Shown here piece by piece: positions 25,804 through 34,807 of a stretch of DNA of 64,000 nucleotides. Position numbers and translations under genes: made by a program. The DNA is from AC-38 sp033856025. GTDB taxonomy: Bacteria > Actinomycetota > Thermoleophilia > Solirubrobacterales > Solirubrobacteraceae. The notes beneath the pieces were generated by a model. That model saw nothing but the letters and a program-made list of their open reading frames with translations, did not search any database and was not told the origin of the DNA. Every line of letters begins with the position of its first letter. Position 1 is the stretch's first letter. The stretch lies in assembly GCA_033856025.1 (NCBI GenBank), contig JAWVFQ010000033.1:124001-188000 (forward strand), given 5' to 3'.

Positions 25804-27228
25804 ATGTTCGGGCCCATCTACCGGCTCTACGTCCTCGTCGTGGTGCTGTTCGGCGTGCTCATCTTCGCCACGTCCTGGTGGACGGTGTTCGGCGCCAAGC
25901 CGCTGCGCGACAACCCGTTCAACCGGCGCGCGCTGCTCGAGCAGGCGCGGATCAAGCGCGGGCTGATCAAGGCGGCGGACGGGACCGTCCTGGCCCGCAG
26001 CGTCAAGCGCTCCGACGGCACCTACACGCGGCGCTATCCCCAGGGCCGGCTGCTCTCCCACGTCGTGGGCTACTCGTACCTGCGCTACGGGCAGTTCGGG
26101 CTGGAGCGCTCGCGCAACGACGAGCTGACCGGCAAGCGCGACGACCTCACCTCGATCTTCGACCAGCTCACGGGGTCGCGCAAGGAGGGTGACGACGTCA
26201 CCACGACGCTGGACCCCGACGCGCAGCGCACGGCCATCGACGCGCTGGGCGGCCAGAAGGGGGCCGTCGTGGCGCTCGACCCGCACTCGGGCGCCGTGAA
26301 GGTCATGGCGTCGTTTCCCCAGTTCGACCCCAACGACATCCCCAACACGCTCAACCGCCTCAACCAGGACCCCGACGCCCCCCTGCTCAACCGCGCGACG
26401 CAGGGCCGCTACGCGCCCGGCTCGACGTTCAAGGTCGTCACGGCCACCGCCGCGCTGGACACGGGGAAGTTCACGCCCGACTCGGTGGTCGACGGGTCCA
26501 GCCCCAAGACCATCTCCGGGGTGCCGCTGTTCAACTCGGGCGGGCAGAGCTTCGGTCCCATCACCCTCACCCAGGGCCTGACGCAGTCCGTCAACACGGT
26601 GTGGGCGCAGGTCGGCGAGGCCCTGGGCAAGCGCACGATGGCCCGGTACATGCAGCGCTTCGGCTTCTACGCCCGCCCGCCGCTGGACTACCCGGCCGGC
26701 CAGCGCTTCGCGTCCGGTGAGTTCGACCGCCACGGCGACCTGCTGTCGCCCACGAGCGGCGCGATCGACGTCGGCCGCCTGGCGATCGGCCAGGACAAGC
26801 TCCAGGTCACCCCGCTCCAGATGGCGATGGTCGCGGCGACCGTGGCCAACGACGGCGTGCTCGAGCGCCCCCACCTCACCGACAAGGTGGTCGACCCCGA
26901 CGGGCGCGTGCGCGAGGACGTCGGGCGCTCCACGTTCGCCCGCGTCATGAAGACGCAGACCGCCGCCAAGCTGCGCGAGATGATGTCCAACGTGGTGCGC
27001 GAGGGGACGGGCACGGCGGCCGCGCTCAGCGGCATCCAGGTGGCCGGGAAAACCGGCACGGCCGAGCGCGGGGACGGCACCAACCAGGTGTGGTTCATCG
27101 GCCTGGCGCCGGTCGAGAACCCCCAGATCGCGATCGCCGTGACCGTGGAGCGCAGCGACGGGCAGGGCGGTACCGTTGCCGCCCCGATCGCCAAGCAGGT
27201 CCTCGAGAAGCTGCTGGGCGGACAGTGA
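25804..27228 (+). CDS. pbpA: Penicillin-binding protein, class B transpeptidase (PbpA-like)
   Basis: A 474-residue class B PBP. One N-terminal membrane helix (YVLVVVLFGVLIFATSWW) precedes a small dimerisation domain. The transpeptidase has the serine motif GSTFK (about residues 207-211), SVN (about 262) and KTGTAE (about 416), all intact, so it should cross-link peptidoglycan and bind beta-lactams. It is the partner of the SEDS enzyme upstream. ATG 25804 follows GGAGGA by 8 nt; the stop overlaps the kinase ATG (TGATG). Confidence 0.95.
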   Translation: MFGPIYRLYVLVVVLFGVLIFATSWWTVFGAKPLRDNPFNRRALLEQARIKRGLIKAADGTVLARSVKRSDGTYTRRYPQGRLLSHVVGYSYLRYGQFGLERSRNDELTGKRDDLTSIFDQLTGSRKEGDDVTTTLDPDAQRTAIDALGGQKGAVVALDPHSGAVKVMASFPQFDPNDIPNTLNRLNQDPDAPLLNRATQGRYAPGSTFKVVTATAALDTGKFTPDSVVDGSSPKTISGVPLFNSGGQSFGPITLTQGLTQSVNTVWAQVGEALGKRTMARYMQRFGFYARPPLDYPAGQRFASGEFDRHGDLLSPTSGAIDVGRLAIGQDKLQVTPLQMAMVAATVANDGVLERPHLTDKVVDPDGRVREDVGRSTFARVMKTQTAAKLREMMSNVVREGTGTAAALSGIQVAGKTGTAERGDGTNQVWFIGLAPVENPQIAIAVTVERSDGQGGTVAAPIAKQVLEKLLGGQ

Positions 27229-29159
27229 TGCGCGACCTCCCCGCCGATACCGTCGTCGACCAGCGGTACTCGATCGTCAGGCGCATCGGCTCCGGCGGCA
27301 TGGCCGACGTGTACCTGGCCCAGGACCGCCAGCTGGGGCGCAAGGTCGCGCTCAAGCTGCTGTACCGGCGCTTCGCCGAGGACGCCGACTTCGTGGAGCG
27401 CTTCAAGCGCGAGGCCAGCTCGGCCGCCGGGCTCCAGCACGCCCACGTGGTCGGGGTGTACGACCGCGGCGAGTGGGACGGCACCTACTACATCGCCATG
27501 GAGTACCTGGAGGGCCGGTCGCTCAAGCAGGTCGTCCAGGAGGAGGGGCCGCTGCCGGCCGCCCGGGCGATCGACATCGTCGTGCAGATCCTCCAGGCGG
27601 CCCGCTTCGCCCACCAGCGCGGGATCGTCCACCGCGACATCAAGCCGCACAACGTGATCGTGGACGACGAGGGCCGCGCCAAGGTGACGGACTTCGGGAT
27701 CGCCCGCGCCGGCGCGTCGGACATGACCGAGACCGGCTCGATCATGGGCACGGCGCAGTACCTGTCGCCCGAGCAGGCGCAGGGACACTCCGTGGGGCCG
27801 TCGTCGGACCTCTACGCGATCGGGATCCTGCTCTACGAGCTGCTGGCCGGGCGCGTGCCCTTCGACGGCGACTCGCCGGTGACGATCGCGCTCAAGCAGG
27901 TGTCCGAGCTGCCGGTGCCGCCCAGCGCCTACAACCCCGCCGTCCCGCCCGAGCTCGACGCGATCGTCCTGCACGCGCTGGAGAAGGAGCCCGAGCGCCG
28001 CTTCGCCGACGCGGAGGCGTTCATCGCCGCGCTGGAGCGCGCCCGCGCCGCGCTGGTCGCCGTGCCCGCCGGGCAGCCCACGGCCGCGTTCGGCGCCGTC
28101 GGCGCCGGCGACCCCACGGCAGCGACCGTGCTGGCCGGCGCGGCCGTCCCCGCTGGGCCGACCGACGAGGACCTGGCCGCGCTGGCCTACCCCGAGGGCC
28201 CGCTGCCGCCCGAGGACGAGGAGGAGCGCCGGCGCCGGCGCAACCGCTGGCTGATCGCGGGCGCCGTGGTCGCGCTCCTCCTGCTGGCGGGCCTGGCCTT
28301 CTTCCTCACCCGGCCCGATCACGTGAAGGTGCCCGACGTGGTCGGCAAGGACTACGGCGCCGCCCGGATCACGCTCATCAACGCGGGCTTCAAGGTGCAG
28401 CGCGACGGCGTGCAGAGCGACACCGCGCCCAAGGACCGCGTCCTGCGCGAGGACCCCCAGCCCGGCGGCTCGGTGAACAAGGGGTCGACGATCACGCTGA
28501 CAGTGTCCGACGGGCCGGGGACCGCGCTCGTCCCGGACGTGACCAACCTGTCCGTCGCCCGCGCCCGCCAGGCGCTGGAGCAGCAGGGCTTCAAGGCCTC
28601 CGTCCAGCGCGAGCCCAGCGACACGATCGCCAAGGGCCGCGTCACGCGCACCTCGCCGGCCGGCGGGGCGCAGATCGATCGCGGCACCCGCGTGACGCTG
28701 TTCGTCTCCAGCGGACCGGCGCAGGTCACGGTGCCCAACGTGACGGGCCAGAACGAGGCCTCGGCCTCGGCCGAGCTGTCCAACGTCGGCCTGAAGGCGG
28801 ACGTGACCGAGGAGGAGTCCACCGAGACGCCGGGCACGGTCCTGCGCCAGAGCCCGGCGCAGGGCACCAAGGTGGCCAAGGGCTCCACGGTGACGATCTT
28901 CGTGGCCAAGGAGCCCACCAAGGTCGCGGTCCCCAACGTCGTCGGCCAGGACCAGGCCTCGGCCGCCAGCACCCTGTCCGCCGAGGGCCTGACCGTGGTC
29001 ACCCGCACGCAGGAGGTCACCGACCAGGCCCAGGACGGGCTCGTGCAGTCCCAGGACCCGGCTGAGGGCACGCGCGTGGCCAAGGGCACCCGCGTGACGA
29101 TCTTCGTGGGCCACTTCACCACGCCGACCACTCCGGGCCCGACGCCCCCCGGCCAGTGA
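27228..29159 (+). CDS. pknB: PASTA-domain Ser/Thr kinase (PknB-like)
   Basis: A 643-residue receptor kinase. It has the glycine loop RIGSGGMADVY, VALKLL, catalytic HRDIKPHN and DFGIA, and GTAQYLSPEQA in the activation segment. A juxtamembrane linker and a single helix (WLIAGAVVALLLLAGLAFFL, about 340-359) lead to four PASTA repeats outside, each beginning V(P)x-V-(V/T)-G-x or similar (KVPDVVGKDY, LVPDVTNLS, TVPNVTGQN, AVPNVVGQD). PASTA domains bind muropeptides or lipid II, and the kinase phosphorylates wall-synthesis regulators. It overlaps pbpA and ddl, tying the sensor to its targets. Confidence 0.97.
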   Translation: MRDLPADTVVDQRYSIVRRIGSGGMADVYLAQDRQLGRKVALKLLYRRFAEDADFVERFKREASSAAGLQHAHVVGVYDRGEWDGTYYIAMEYLEGRSLKQVVQEEGPLPAARAIDIVVQILQAARFAHQRGIVHRDIKPHNVIVDDEGRAKVTDFGIARAGASDMTETGSIMGTAQYLSPEQAQGHSVGPSSDLYAIGILLYELLAGRVPFDGDSPVTIALKQVSELPVPPSAYNPAVPPELDAIVLHALEKEPERRFADAEAFIAALERARAALVAVPAGQPTAAFGAVGAGDPTAATVLAGAAVPAGPTDEDLAALAYPEGPLPPEDEEERRRRRNRWLIAGAVVALLLLAGLAFFLTRPDHVKVPDVVGKDYGAARITLINAGFKVQRDGVQSDTAPKDRVLREDPQPGGSVNKGSTITLTVSDGPGTALVPDVTNLSVARARQALEQQGFKASVQREPSDTIAKGRVTRTSPAGGAQIDRGTRVTLFVSSGPAQVTVPNVTGQNEASASAELSNVGLKADVTEEESTETPGTVLRQSPAQGTKVAKGSTVTIFVAKEPTKVAVPNVVGQDQASAASTLSAEGLTVVTRTQEVTDQAQDGLVQSQDPAEGTRVAKGTRVTIFVGHFTTPTTPGPTPPGQ

Positions 29160-30139
29160 GGGTCGCGGTCCTCGCGGGCGGGCGCTCCTCCGAGCACGAG
29201 ATCTCCCTGGCCTCCGGCGCCGCGGTGCGCGACGGGCTGGCGCGCGGCGGTCACGAGGTGCTCGACGTGCGCATCGGGCGCGACGGGGAGTGGACGCACG
29301 ACGGGACGCCGCTGGCGCTGCGCCCGGCCGGCGGGCTGCTGGAGGCCGAGGTGGTGTTCCCCATGCTCCATGGGCCCTACGGGGAGGACGGGACGGTGCA
29401 GGGCGTCCTGGAGGCGCTCGACGTGCCCTACGTGGGCGCGGGCGTGCTGGCCTCGGCCGTGTGCATGGACAAGCTCGTGTTCAAGCAGGTGATGGCGGCG
29501 GAGGGGATCCCCCAGGTCGAGCACGCGGGCGTGGAGGACGCGCGCTGGCGCGCCGAGCGCGAGGCCGTTCTGGGCGAGCTGGCGGACCTCGGCCTCCCGG
29601 TCTTCGTCAAGCCGGTCGCCCTGGGCTCCAGCGTGGGGATCGTCAAGGTCTCGACCCCGGCGCAGCTCGGACCGGCGCTGGACCAGGCGTTCGAGCACGA
29701 CGCGCGCGCGATCGTCGAGGCGATGTCGGACGGGCTGGAGGTGGAGTGCGCGGTGATCGGCGACCGCGACCCGCTGGCCTCGATCCCGGGCGAGATCACG
29801 ATCGCAGCCGACTGGTACGACTACGAGGCGAAGTACACGCCCGGCGGGATGGACCTCGTCGTGCCCGCGCGCCTCCCGGACGAGCGGGCCGAGCGGGTTC
29901 GCGAGCTGGCGGCGGACACGTTCCGCCTCGTCGGGTGCAGCGGCCTGGCGCGCGTGGACTTCTTCGTGGAGGGCGACGCCGTGCTGGTCAACGAGCTCAA
30001 CACGATGCCGGGGTTCACCGAGACCAGCGTGTTCGGCAAGCTCTTCGAGGCATCCGGCGTCCCCTACGAGGAGCTCCTGGACCGCCTCGCCGGGTTCGCC
30101 CTGGAGCGCCACGCCCGCGAGCGCTCCTACCGTCACTGA
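29156..30139 (+). CDS. ddl: D-alanine--D-alanine ligase
   Basis: A 327-residue ATP-grasp ligase that makes the D-Ala-D-Ala end of the peptidoglycan stem. Family motifs are GGRSSEHEISLASG at the N-terminus, FPMLHGPYGEDG, VFVKPVALGSSVGI in the ATP-binding region, and the metal/substrate segment VNELNTMPGFTETS near the end. A Tyr/Phe distinction for D-Lac specificity is not something I can assign safely by eye. GTG 29156 overlaps the pknB stop, and its stop overlaps the cyclase ATG (TGATG). Confidence 0.96.
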   Translation: MRVAVLAGGRSSEHEISLASGAAVRDGLARGGHEVLDVRIGRDGEWTHDGTPLALRPAGGLLEAEVVFPMLHGPYGEDGTVQGVLEALDVPYVGAGVLASAVCMDKLVFKQVMAAEGIPQVEHAGVEDARWRAEREAVLGELADLGLPVFVKPVALGSSVGIVKVSTPAQLGPALDQAFEHDARAIVEAMSDGLEVECAVIGDRDPLASIPGEITIAADWYDYEAKYTPGGMDLVVPARLPDERAERVRELAADTFRLVGCSGLARVDFFVEGDAVLVNELNTMPGFTETSVFGKLFEASGVPYEELLDRLAGFALERHARERSYRH

Positions 30140-31296
30140 TGGCCGGCGTGCACGAGTTCGAGGCCGCGGGCCTGCTCGACGGGCTGGAGGGGGAGTCGCG
30201 AGCCGCCCGGCTGGACCTGCTGGACCAACTGCACGACGCCGGGTTCTCGGTCGACCAGATGCGCGCCGCCGCCGCGGAGGACCGCCTGGCGCTGCTGCCG
30301 GTCGAGGGCGTCCTGGCGCGCGACGAGATCTACTCGGCGCGGGAGGTGGCCGACCAGGCGGGGATCCCGCTGAAGTTCCTGGAGCGCATCCAGCAGGCGT
30401 TCGGGCTCCCGATCGTCGATCCCGACGCCAAGTCGTTCAGCGAGGAGGGCCTGGAGGCGGCCCGCCGTGCGGCGCGGTTCCGCGAGTTCGGCCTCCCGGA
30501 GGAGGGGATGATCGAGGTCACGCGCGTCATCGGCCAGTCGATGGCGCGCCTGTCCGAGGCGATCCGGGGTCTGGTCAACGTCGCGGTGATCCCCCGCCAC
30601 GGCGACTCCGCGGCCAGCGAGCGCGACCTGGGACTGGGCTACGCGGCGGTGGCGCGCGAGCTGCTGCCTCAGCTCGAGCCCCTGCTGCACGACGCGCTGA
30701 CGGCGCAGCTGCGCGACCAGATCCGCGGCGACGTGGTGGCCCGGGCCGAGCTGGCGGCCGGGCAGGCGTTGCCGGGCGCGCGCGAGGTCGCGGTGGGGTT
30801 CGCCGACCTCGTCGGCTTCACGCGGCTGGGCGAGGCGCGGCCCGTGGACGAGCTGGGCGCCGTGGCCGACCGGCTGGCCGAGCTGGCCCAGGCCGCGGCG
30901 CGGGCGCCCGTCCGGCTGATCAAGACGATCGGCGACGCGGCGATGTTCGTGTCGCCCGAGCCCGAGGCGCTGCTGGAGACCATGGTGACGCTGGTCGCCG
31001 CGGCCGAGGAGGAGGGCGAGGAGTTCCCCCAGCTCAAGGCCGGGCTGTCCTACGGCCCCGCCCTGAACCGGGGCGGCGACTGGTACGGGCACACCGTCAA
31101 CGTGGCCAGCCGCGTCACCGGGATCGCCCGGGCGGGAAGCGTGCTGTGCACGGAGGAGGTGCGCGACGCCGCGGACGGTGGGTGGCGCTGGTCATATGCG
31201 GGCGAGCGCAAGCTCAAGAACGTGCGCGAGCCCGTGAAGCTGTTCCGCGTGCGGCCCGAGCCGCCGGCGGACGACGAGGGCGAAGCCGGCGCCTAG
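30139..31296 (+). CDS. Class III adenylate cyclase with Rv1264-type N-terminal regulatory domain
   Basis: A 385-residue soluble cyclase. The N-terminal about 200 residues are helical (AGLLDGLEGESRAARLDLL, ARDEIYSAREVADQAGIP) and resemble the autoinhibitory, pH-sensing domain of M. tuberculosis Rv1264. The catalytic domain has GFADLVGFTRLGE (first metal Asp about 222), LIKTIGDAAMF (adenine-selecting Lys about 262, second metal Asp about 266) and GDWYGHTVNVASRVT with the Asn/Arg catalytic pair. All residues needed for ATP to cAMP are present. It is translationally coupled to ddl. Its TAG shares CTAG with the convergent kinase stop. Confidence 0.92.
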   Translation: MAGVHEFEAAGLLDGLEGESRAARLDLLDQLHDAGFSVDQMRAAAAEDRLALLPVEGVLARDEIYSAREVADQAGIPLKFLERIQQAFGLPIVDPDAKSFSEEGLEAARRAARFREFGLPEEGMIEVTRVIGQSMARLSEAIRGLVNVAVIPRHGDSAASERDLGLGYAAVARELLPQLEPLLHDALTAQLRDQIRGDVVARAELAAGQALPGAREVAVGFADLVGFTRLGEARPVDELGAVADRLAELAQAAARAPVRLIKTIGDAAMFVSPEPEALLETMVTLVAAAEEEGEEFPQLKAGLSYGPALNRGGDWYGHTVNVASRVTGIARAGSVLCTEEVRDAADGGWRWSYAGERKLKNVREPVKLFRVRPEPPADDEGEAGA

Positions 31297-32771
31297 CGGA
31301 ACAGGTAGAGCTCGGCGATCTTGGCCTGGCCGCTGAGCTTGGTGATCCAGACCAGGTACCAGCGGTAGCTGCGCCCGCCGGTGTTCAGCGCGAAGCGCTG
31401 GCGTTTCTCGGTGACCGTGGCCGCGGGGGAGACGACGGTCCAGGCCGTGATGTCCTTCGGCGGACCCGCGTCGGTGGCGTAGACGGCGGCGGTGAATCCG
31501 GGGTCGGGGGTGCGCAGCTCCAGCGCGCGCGCGGCGACGCCGGGCTCGGCGTCCACGTAGATCCCGACGCCCGGCTTGCTGCCCAGGCCGCCCGAGTAGT
31601 TCTCGGTGGTCCAGACGGTCGAGCCGTCGCGGTCCAGCGCCAGCGCCGTCTGCTCGTGGTGCTCGCCCCCGGTCCCGTAGGGGTCGAAGTCGGTGGCGGC
31701 GTTCTGGGACAGCGAGATCGGCGTGAGCCCGCGGGGGTGGCCGGCGCCGCGGGTGCCGGTTCCGCGGTGGGTCTGGCCGGGGAGCAGGATGGCCAGGGAC
31801 GCCGCGGCCGCCAGCGCCACGACCCCGGCCAGGGCGAACCAGCCCGGGTGGACGACGCGGAGGGGCAGCCGCCGTCGCGCGCTCGCGGGCAGGGTGCGCA
31901 GGACGCTCGTCGCCTCCCCGGTGGCCGAGCCGGCGCGGGCCGTCTCCAGCGCGAGCGCGTCCTCGAGGTCGGCGATGAGCTCCTCGTCGGAGGCGTAGCG
32001 GCGCTTGAGGTCCTTCGACGTGGCGCGGTCGATCACCGACGCCAGGGCGGCGCTGACCTCGGGGCGCTTGGCCTGCACGTCGGGCAGCGCCTCGCGCACG
32101 TGCTTCATGGCGACGGCCACCTGGTTCTCGCCCTTGAACGGGACCTCTCCGGTCAGCATCTCGTACAGGACGATCCCCAGCGAGTAGAGGTCGGACTGGC
32201 CCGTGCAGGCATGGCCCAGCGCCTGCTCGGGGCTGACGTAGTCGGTGGTCCCCAGCACGCGGCCGTCGGCGGTCAGGCCCTCCTCGTCCAGCGAGCGGGC
32301 GATGCCGAAGTCGGTGACCTTGGCGCGGCCCTCGGCGTCGACGAGGACGTTCTGCGGCTTCACGTCGCGGTGGACGATGTTGTTGCCGTGCGCGCACCCG
32401 AGCGCGCGCGCGATCTCGATCGCGTAGGCGACGGACTCGGACACGGGGAGGCGGCCGGCCTTCTTGATGCGGTCCTTGAGCGTCTCGCCGGGCACGTACT
32501 CGAAGACGATGTAGGGGCGCCCGTCGTCCTCGCCGGCGTCGATCACCGTGACGATGTGGGGGTGGCTGAGCTGGGCCACCGCGCGGGCCTCGCGGCGGAA
32601 GCGCTCGATCTGGTCGGAGTCGGCCGCGATCTCGCGGTGCAGGAGCTTGATGGCGACCGGGCGCTCGAGCGTGGTGTCGAACGCGCGGTAGACCGTCGAC
32701 ATCCCGCCGGCACCGACCTTCTCGTCGAGTCGGTAGCGGCCGTTGAGCGAGGTGCCTACGAGCGTGCGCAT
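31293..32771 (-). CDS. Ser/Thr kinase with extracellular discoidin-like domain
   Basis: A 492-residue kinase: glycine loop KVGAGGMSTVYRA, K42, HRDVKPQN (134-141), DFG (154-156), SPEQ near 180. A basic juxtamembrane stretch leads to one helix (about 311-330). The outside part (355-490) contains DFDPYGTGGEHHEQTALALD and STVWTTENYSGG, a pattern I associate with discoidin/F5-8C-like carbohydrate-binding modules of actinobacterial wall proteins such as the MurJ/MviN C-terminus. This suggests glycan sensing in place of PASTA. ATG 32771 matches the conserved kinase start; the longer frame is an antisense extension. Confidence 0.88.
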   Translation of the reverse strand: MRTLVGTSLNGRYRLDEKVGAGGMSTVYRAFDTTLERPVAIKLLHREIAADSDQIERFRREARAVAQLSHPHIVTVIDAGEDDGRPYIVFEYVPGETLKDRIKKAGRLPVSESVAYAIEIARALGCAHGNNIVHRDVKPQNVLVDAEGRAKVTDFGIARSLDEEGLTADGRVLGTTDYVSPEQALGHACTGQSDLYSLGIVLYEMLTGEVPFKGENQVAVAMKHVREALPDVQAKRPEVSAALASVIDRATSKDLKRRYASDEELIADLEDALALETARAGSATGEATSVLRTLPASARRRLPLRVVHPGWFALAGVVALAAAASLAILLPGQTHRGTGTRGAGHPRGLTPISLSQNAATDFDPYGTGGEHHEQTALALDRDGSTVWTTENYSGGLGSKPGVGIYVDAEPGVAARALELRTPDPGFTAAVYATDAGPPKDITAWTVVSPAATVTEKRQRFALNTGGRSYRWYLVWITKLSGQAKIAELYLFR

Positions 32772-32782
32772 CTCAGGGGCTC

Positions 32783-32788
32783 TATTTT
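32783..32788 (+). promoter_or_regulatory. Putative -10 (TATTTT) of the DsbA-like gene
   Basis: TATTTT lies 6 nt before GTG 32795 in an AT-rich island of the 23-bp gap between divergent genes. It predicts a leaderless transcript. Confidence 0.5.
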
Positions 32789-32794
32789 GCGCCC

Positions 32795-33607
32795 GTGGCG
32801 GCAGTTCATGCGTGGTACTACACAGATCCTGCGTGCGCGTGGTCGTGGTCGGTGGAGCCATCCGTGCGTCGCCTCGCCGTGGAGTTCGACGGCGAGGTCG
32901 AATTCTCTTTCGTCATGTCGGGAATTCGCGAGAAGCCTCCGGGGCCCGACGAGGTGGAGAATTGGCTGGAGGCGAGCGCGTCGAGCGGGATGCCGGTCGA
33001 CGTGCGCATGTGGCTGGACGGCGGCGGCCCGGCGTCGACGTATCCCGCCTGCATGGCGGTGAAGGCCGCCGCCGAGCAGGGCGATCCCGCGGACTTCCTG
33101 CGCGGCCTGCGCGAGGGCTTCGCGTTTCGGGGGCGCCGGCTGGACCATGCCGAGGCGTTCGAGGCGGTGGCGCGCGACCGGGGCGGGCTGGACCTGGCGC
33201 GCCTGCGGATCGACATGGGCTCCCACGCGATCCTGGAGGCGTTCGGGGGCGACCTGGAGCGGGCGCGGGCCGTGGACCCCGAGCATCACTCCCCGCAGCG
33301 CGACCGGGTCAAGCTTCCGTCGATCGAGTTCGTGGGGGAGGACGGCGAGGTCCATGGGGTGTACGGGCCGGCGGCGTACGAGCGCTATCGCGACGCGGCG
33401 GTGGCGGCGGGGGCGAAGCCGTCGGGCGCCGACCCACCGGGTGTGCTCGAGGCGCTGGGCCGCTTCGGCACGATGTCCACGGCCGAGGTCGCCGCGGTCT
33501 GCCAGCTCGCCGGCCCGCGCGCCCCGGCCGAGCTCTGGGCGCTGGCATCCGACTGGAAGGTCTCGGTCGAGCGGACGCTGGGCGGCGAGGTGTGGTCGCC
33601 CGCCTGA
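32795..33607 (+). CDS. DsbA-family thioredoxin-fold protein (YjbH/SpxH-like)
   Basis: A 270-residue protein starting with a thioredoxin-fold strand and the motif TDPACAWSWSVEP (residues 10-22). Only the first cysteine of the usual CxxC remains (C14-A-W-S17), as in some YjbH/SpxH-type adaptor proteins and DsbA-like isomerases. Later segments (WLDGGGPASTYPACMAVKAA, FRGRRLDHAEAF, PSIEFV) fit a DsbA insert helical domain and a cis-Pro strand. The last 60 residues look like a winged-helix-like or regulatory tail. Reductase, isomerase or ClpXP adaptor cannot be separated by eye. It diverges from the discoidin kinase. Confidence 0.7.
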   Translation: MAAVHAWYYTDPACAWSWSVEPSVRRLAVEFDGEVEFSFVMSGIREKPPGPDEVENWLEASASSGMPVDVRMWLDGGGPASTYPACMAVKAAAEQGDPADFLRGLREGFAFRGRRLDHAEAFEAVARDRGGLDLARLRIDMGSHAILEAFGGDLERARAVDPEHHSPQRDRVKLPSIEFVGEDGEVHGVYGPAAYERYRDAAVAAGAKPSGADPPGVLEALGRFGTMSTAEVAAVCQLAGPRAPAELWALASDWKVSVERTLGGEVWSPA

Positions 33608-33649
33608 CCCCCGCGCCCACGTCGCGCCACCGGGTCAACGGCGGGCATC

Positions 33650-33741
33650 GAGGGGGTTGATGGAGGGGGTGGTCAGCCTTTGTCACCGTATGGGTGACTG
33701 AGAGGGCCCACCCCTGCCGCCCACCTGCCGTCAACCCCCTC
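33650..33741. repeat. Triple nested inverted repeat between convergent genes
   Basis: Three stems nest in order: GAGGGGGTTGA (33650-33660) with TCAACCCCCTC (33731-33741), 11 bp perfect; GGGGTGG (33666-33672) with CCACCCC (33708-33714), 7 bp; and GTCACC (33682-33687) with GGTGAC (33693-33698), 6 bp with a 5-nt loop. The structure fills the gap between the DsbA-like gene and purM, which converge. It may be a bidirectional terminator, although neither strand has a T-run, or a mobile/regulatory palindrome. Confidence 0.6.
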
Positions 33742-33763
33742 ACCGGCGCCGTTCGCCCGCACC

Positions 33764-34807
33764 CTAGCCCAGCGCCGGGTGCGCGACGACGCCGGCGTCG
33801 CCGGTGACCGTCCCGATGCGGCGCGTGCCCGGGTGGTGCGGCGCCAGTAGTGCCACGGCCTCGTCGGCCGCCTCGGCCGCGACGATCGCGCAGAAGCCGC
33901 AGCCCATGTTGAAGACCTGCCACATCTCGGCCGCGCCGACGCCGCCGCGCTGCGCGATCAGGTCGAAGACCGGCGGGACCGGGAGGGGGGCGGTGACGTC
34001 GAAGCCGACGGCGGGGTTCAGGCGCAGCAGGTTGTCCAAGCCGTCCCCGGTGATGTGGGCCAGCCCGTGGACGGGCACGTCGGAGCGCAGCAGCTCCAGG
34101 ACCGCGCGCACGTAGATGACAGTCGGCTCCAGGAGGGCGTCGGCCACCGACGCGCCGCCCAGCTCGTCCGGGCGGTCCTCGAGACCGAGGCCGCCGTCCT
34201 CCAGCAGCGCGCGGCGGGCCAGCGTGAGGCCGTTGGAGTGCACGCCCGAGGAGGGGAGGCCGATCAGGGCGTCGCCGGGCGCGCAGTCGGCCCCGGACAC
34301 GATGGCGTCCAGGGACACGGTTCCCACGGCCGCGGCCGTCAAGTCGAAGCCGTGAGGCGAGGGGTGGCCGCGGATCAGCTCGGGCAGCTGGGCCAGCTCG
34401 CCCCCGGGGATCTCCACCCCCGCCGCCTCGGCGCCCGCCTTGAGCCCCCGCGCGATCGCCTCGCACGCCTCGGGATCGGCCCGCTCCACCGCCAGGTAGT
34501 CCAGGACGGCCAGCGGCTCGGCCCCCACGCACACGAGGTCGTTGACGTTCATGGCGATGCAGTCGATCCCCACGGTGTCGTAGCGGCCGGCCTGCTCGGC
34601 CACGATCACCTTCGACCCCACGCCGTCCGTGCACAGCGCCAGGCCCAGGCCGGGCGCGATCTCGATCACGCTGGCGAAGTGCCCGGGGAGCGAGACGACG
34701 CGCGACGGCCGGCCGGGGTCGATCGTCCGCAGGACGCTCACCAGTGCGGCCACCGCGCGCCCCGCATCGTCCGTGTCCACGCCGCTGCGGGCGTACGCGT
34801 CGCTCAT
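33764..34807 (-). CDS. purM: Phosphoribosylformylglycinamidine cyclo-ligase (AIR synthetase)
   Basis: A 347-residue PurM catalysing ATP-dependent closure of FGAM to AIR in purine synthesis. The N-terminus YARSGVDTDDAGRAV, the ATP/metal region ALCTDGVGSKVIVA, GIDCIAMNVNDLVCVGAEP, GLPSSGVHSNGLTLAR and HITGDGLDNLLRL, plus EMWQVFNMGCGF near the C-terminus, cover the whole family. It is not next to purN or purF; it is coupled to uppP by ATGA overlap at 34804-34807, an unusual neighbour. Confidence 0.97.
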   Translation of the reverse strand: MSDAYARSGVDTDDAGRAVAALVSVLRTIDPGRPSRVVSLPGHFASVIEIAPGLGLALCTDGVGSKVIVAEQAGRYDTVGIDCIAMNVNDLVCVGAEPLAVLDYLAVERADPEACEAIARGLKAGAEAAGVEIPGGELAQLPELIRGHPSPHGFDLTAAAVGTVSLDAIVSGADCAPGDALIGLPSSGVHSNGLTLARRALLEDGGLGLEDRPDELGGASVADALLEPTVIYVRAVLELLRSDVPVHGLAHITGDGLDNLLRLNPAVGFDVTAPLPVPPVFDLIAQRGGVGAAEMWQVFNMGCGFCAIVAAEAADEAVALLAPHHPGTRRIGTVTGDAGVVAHPALG

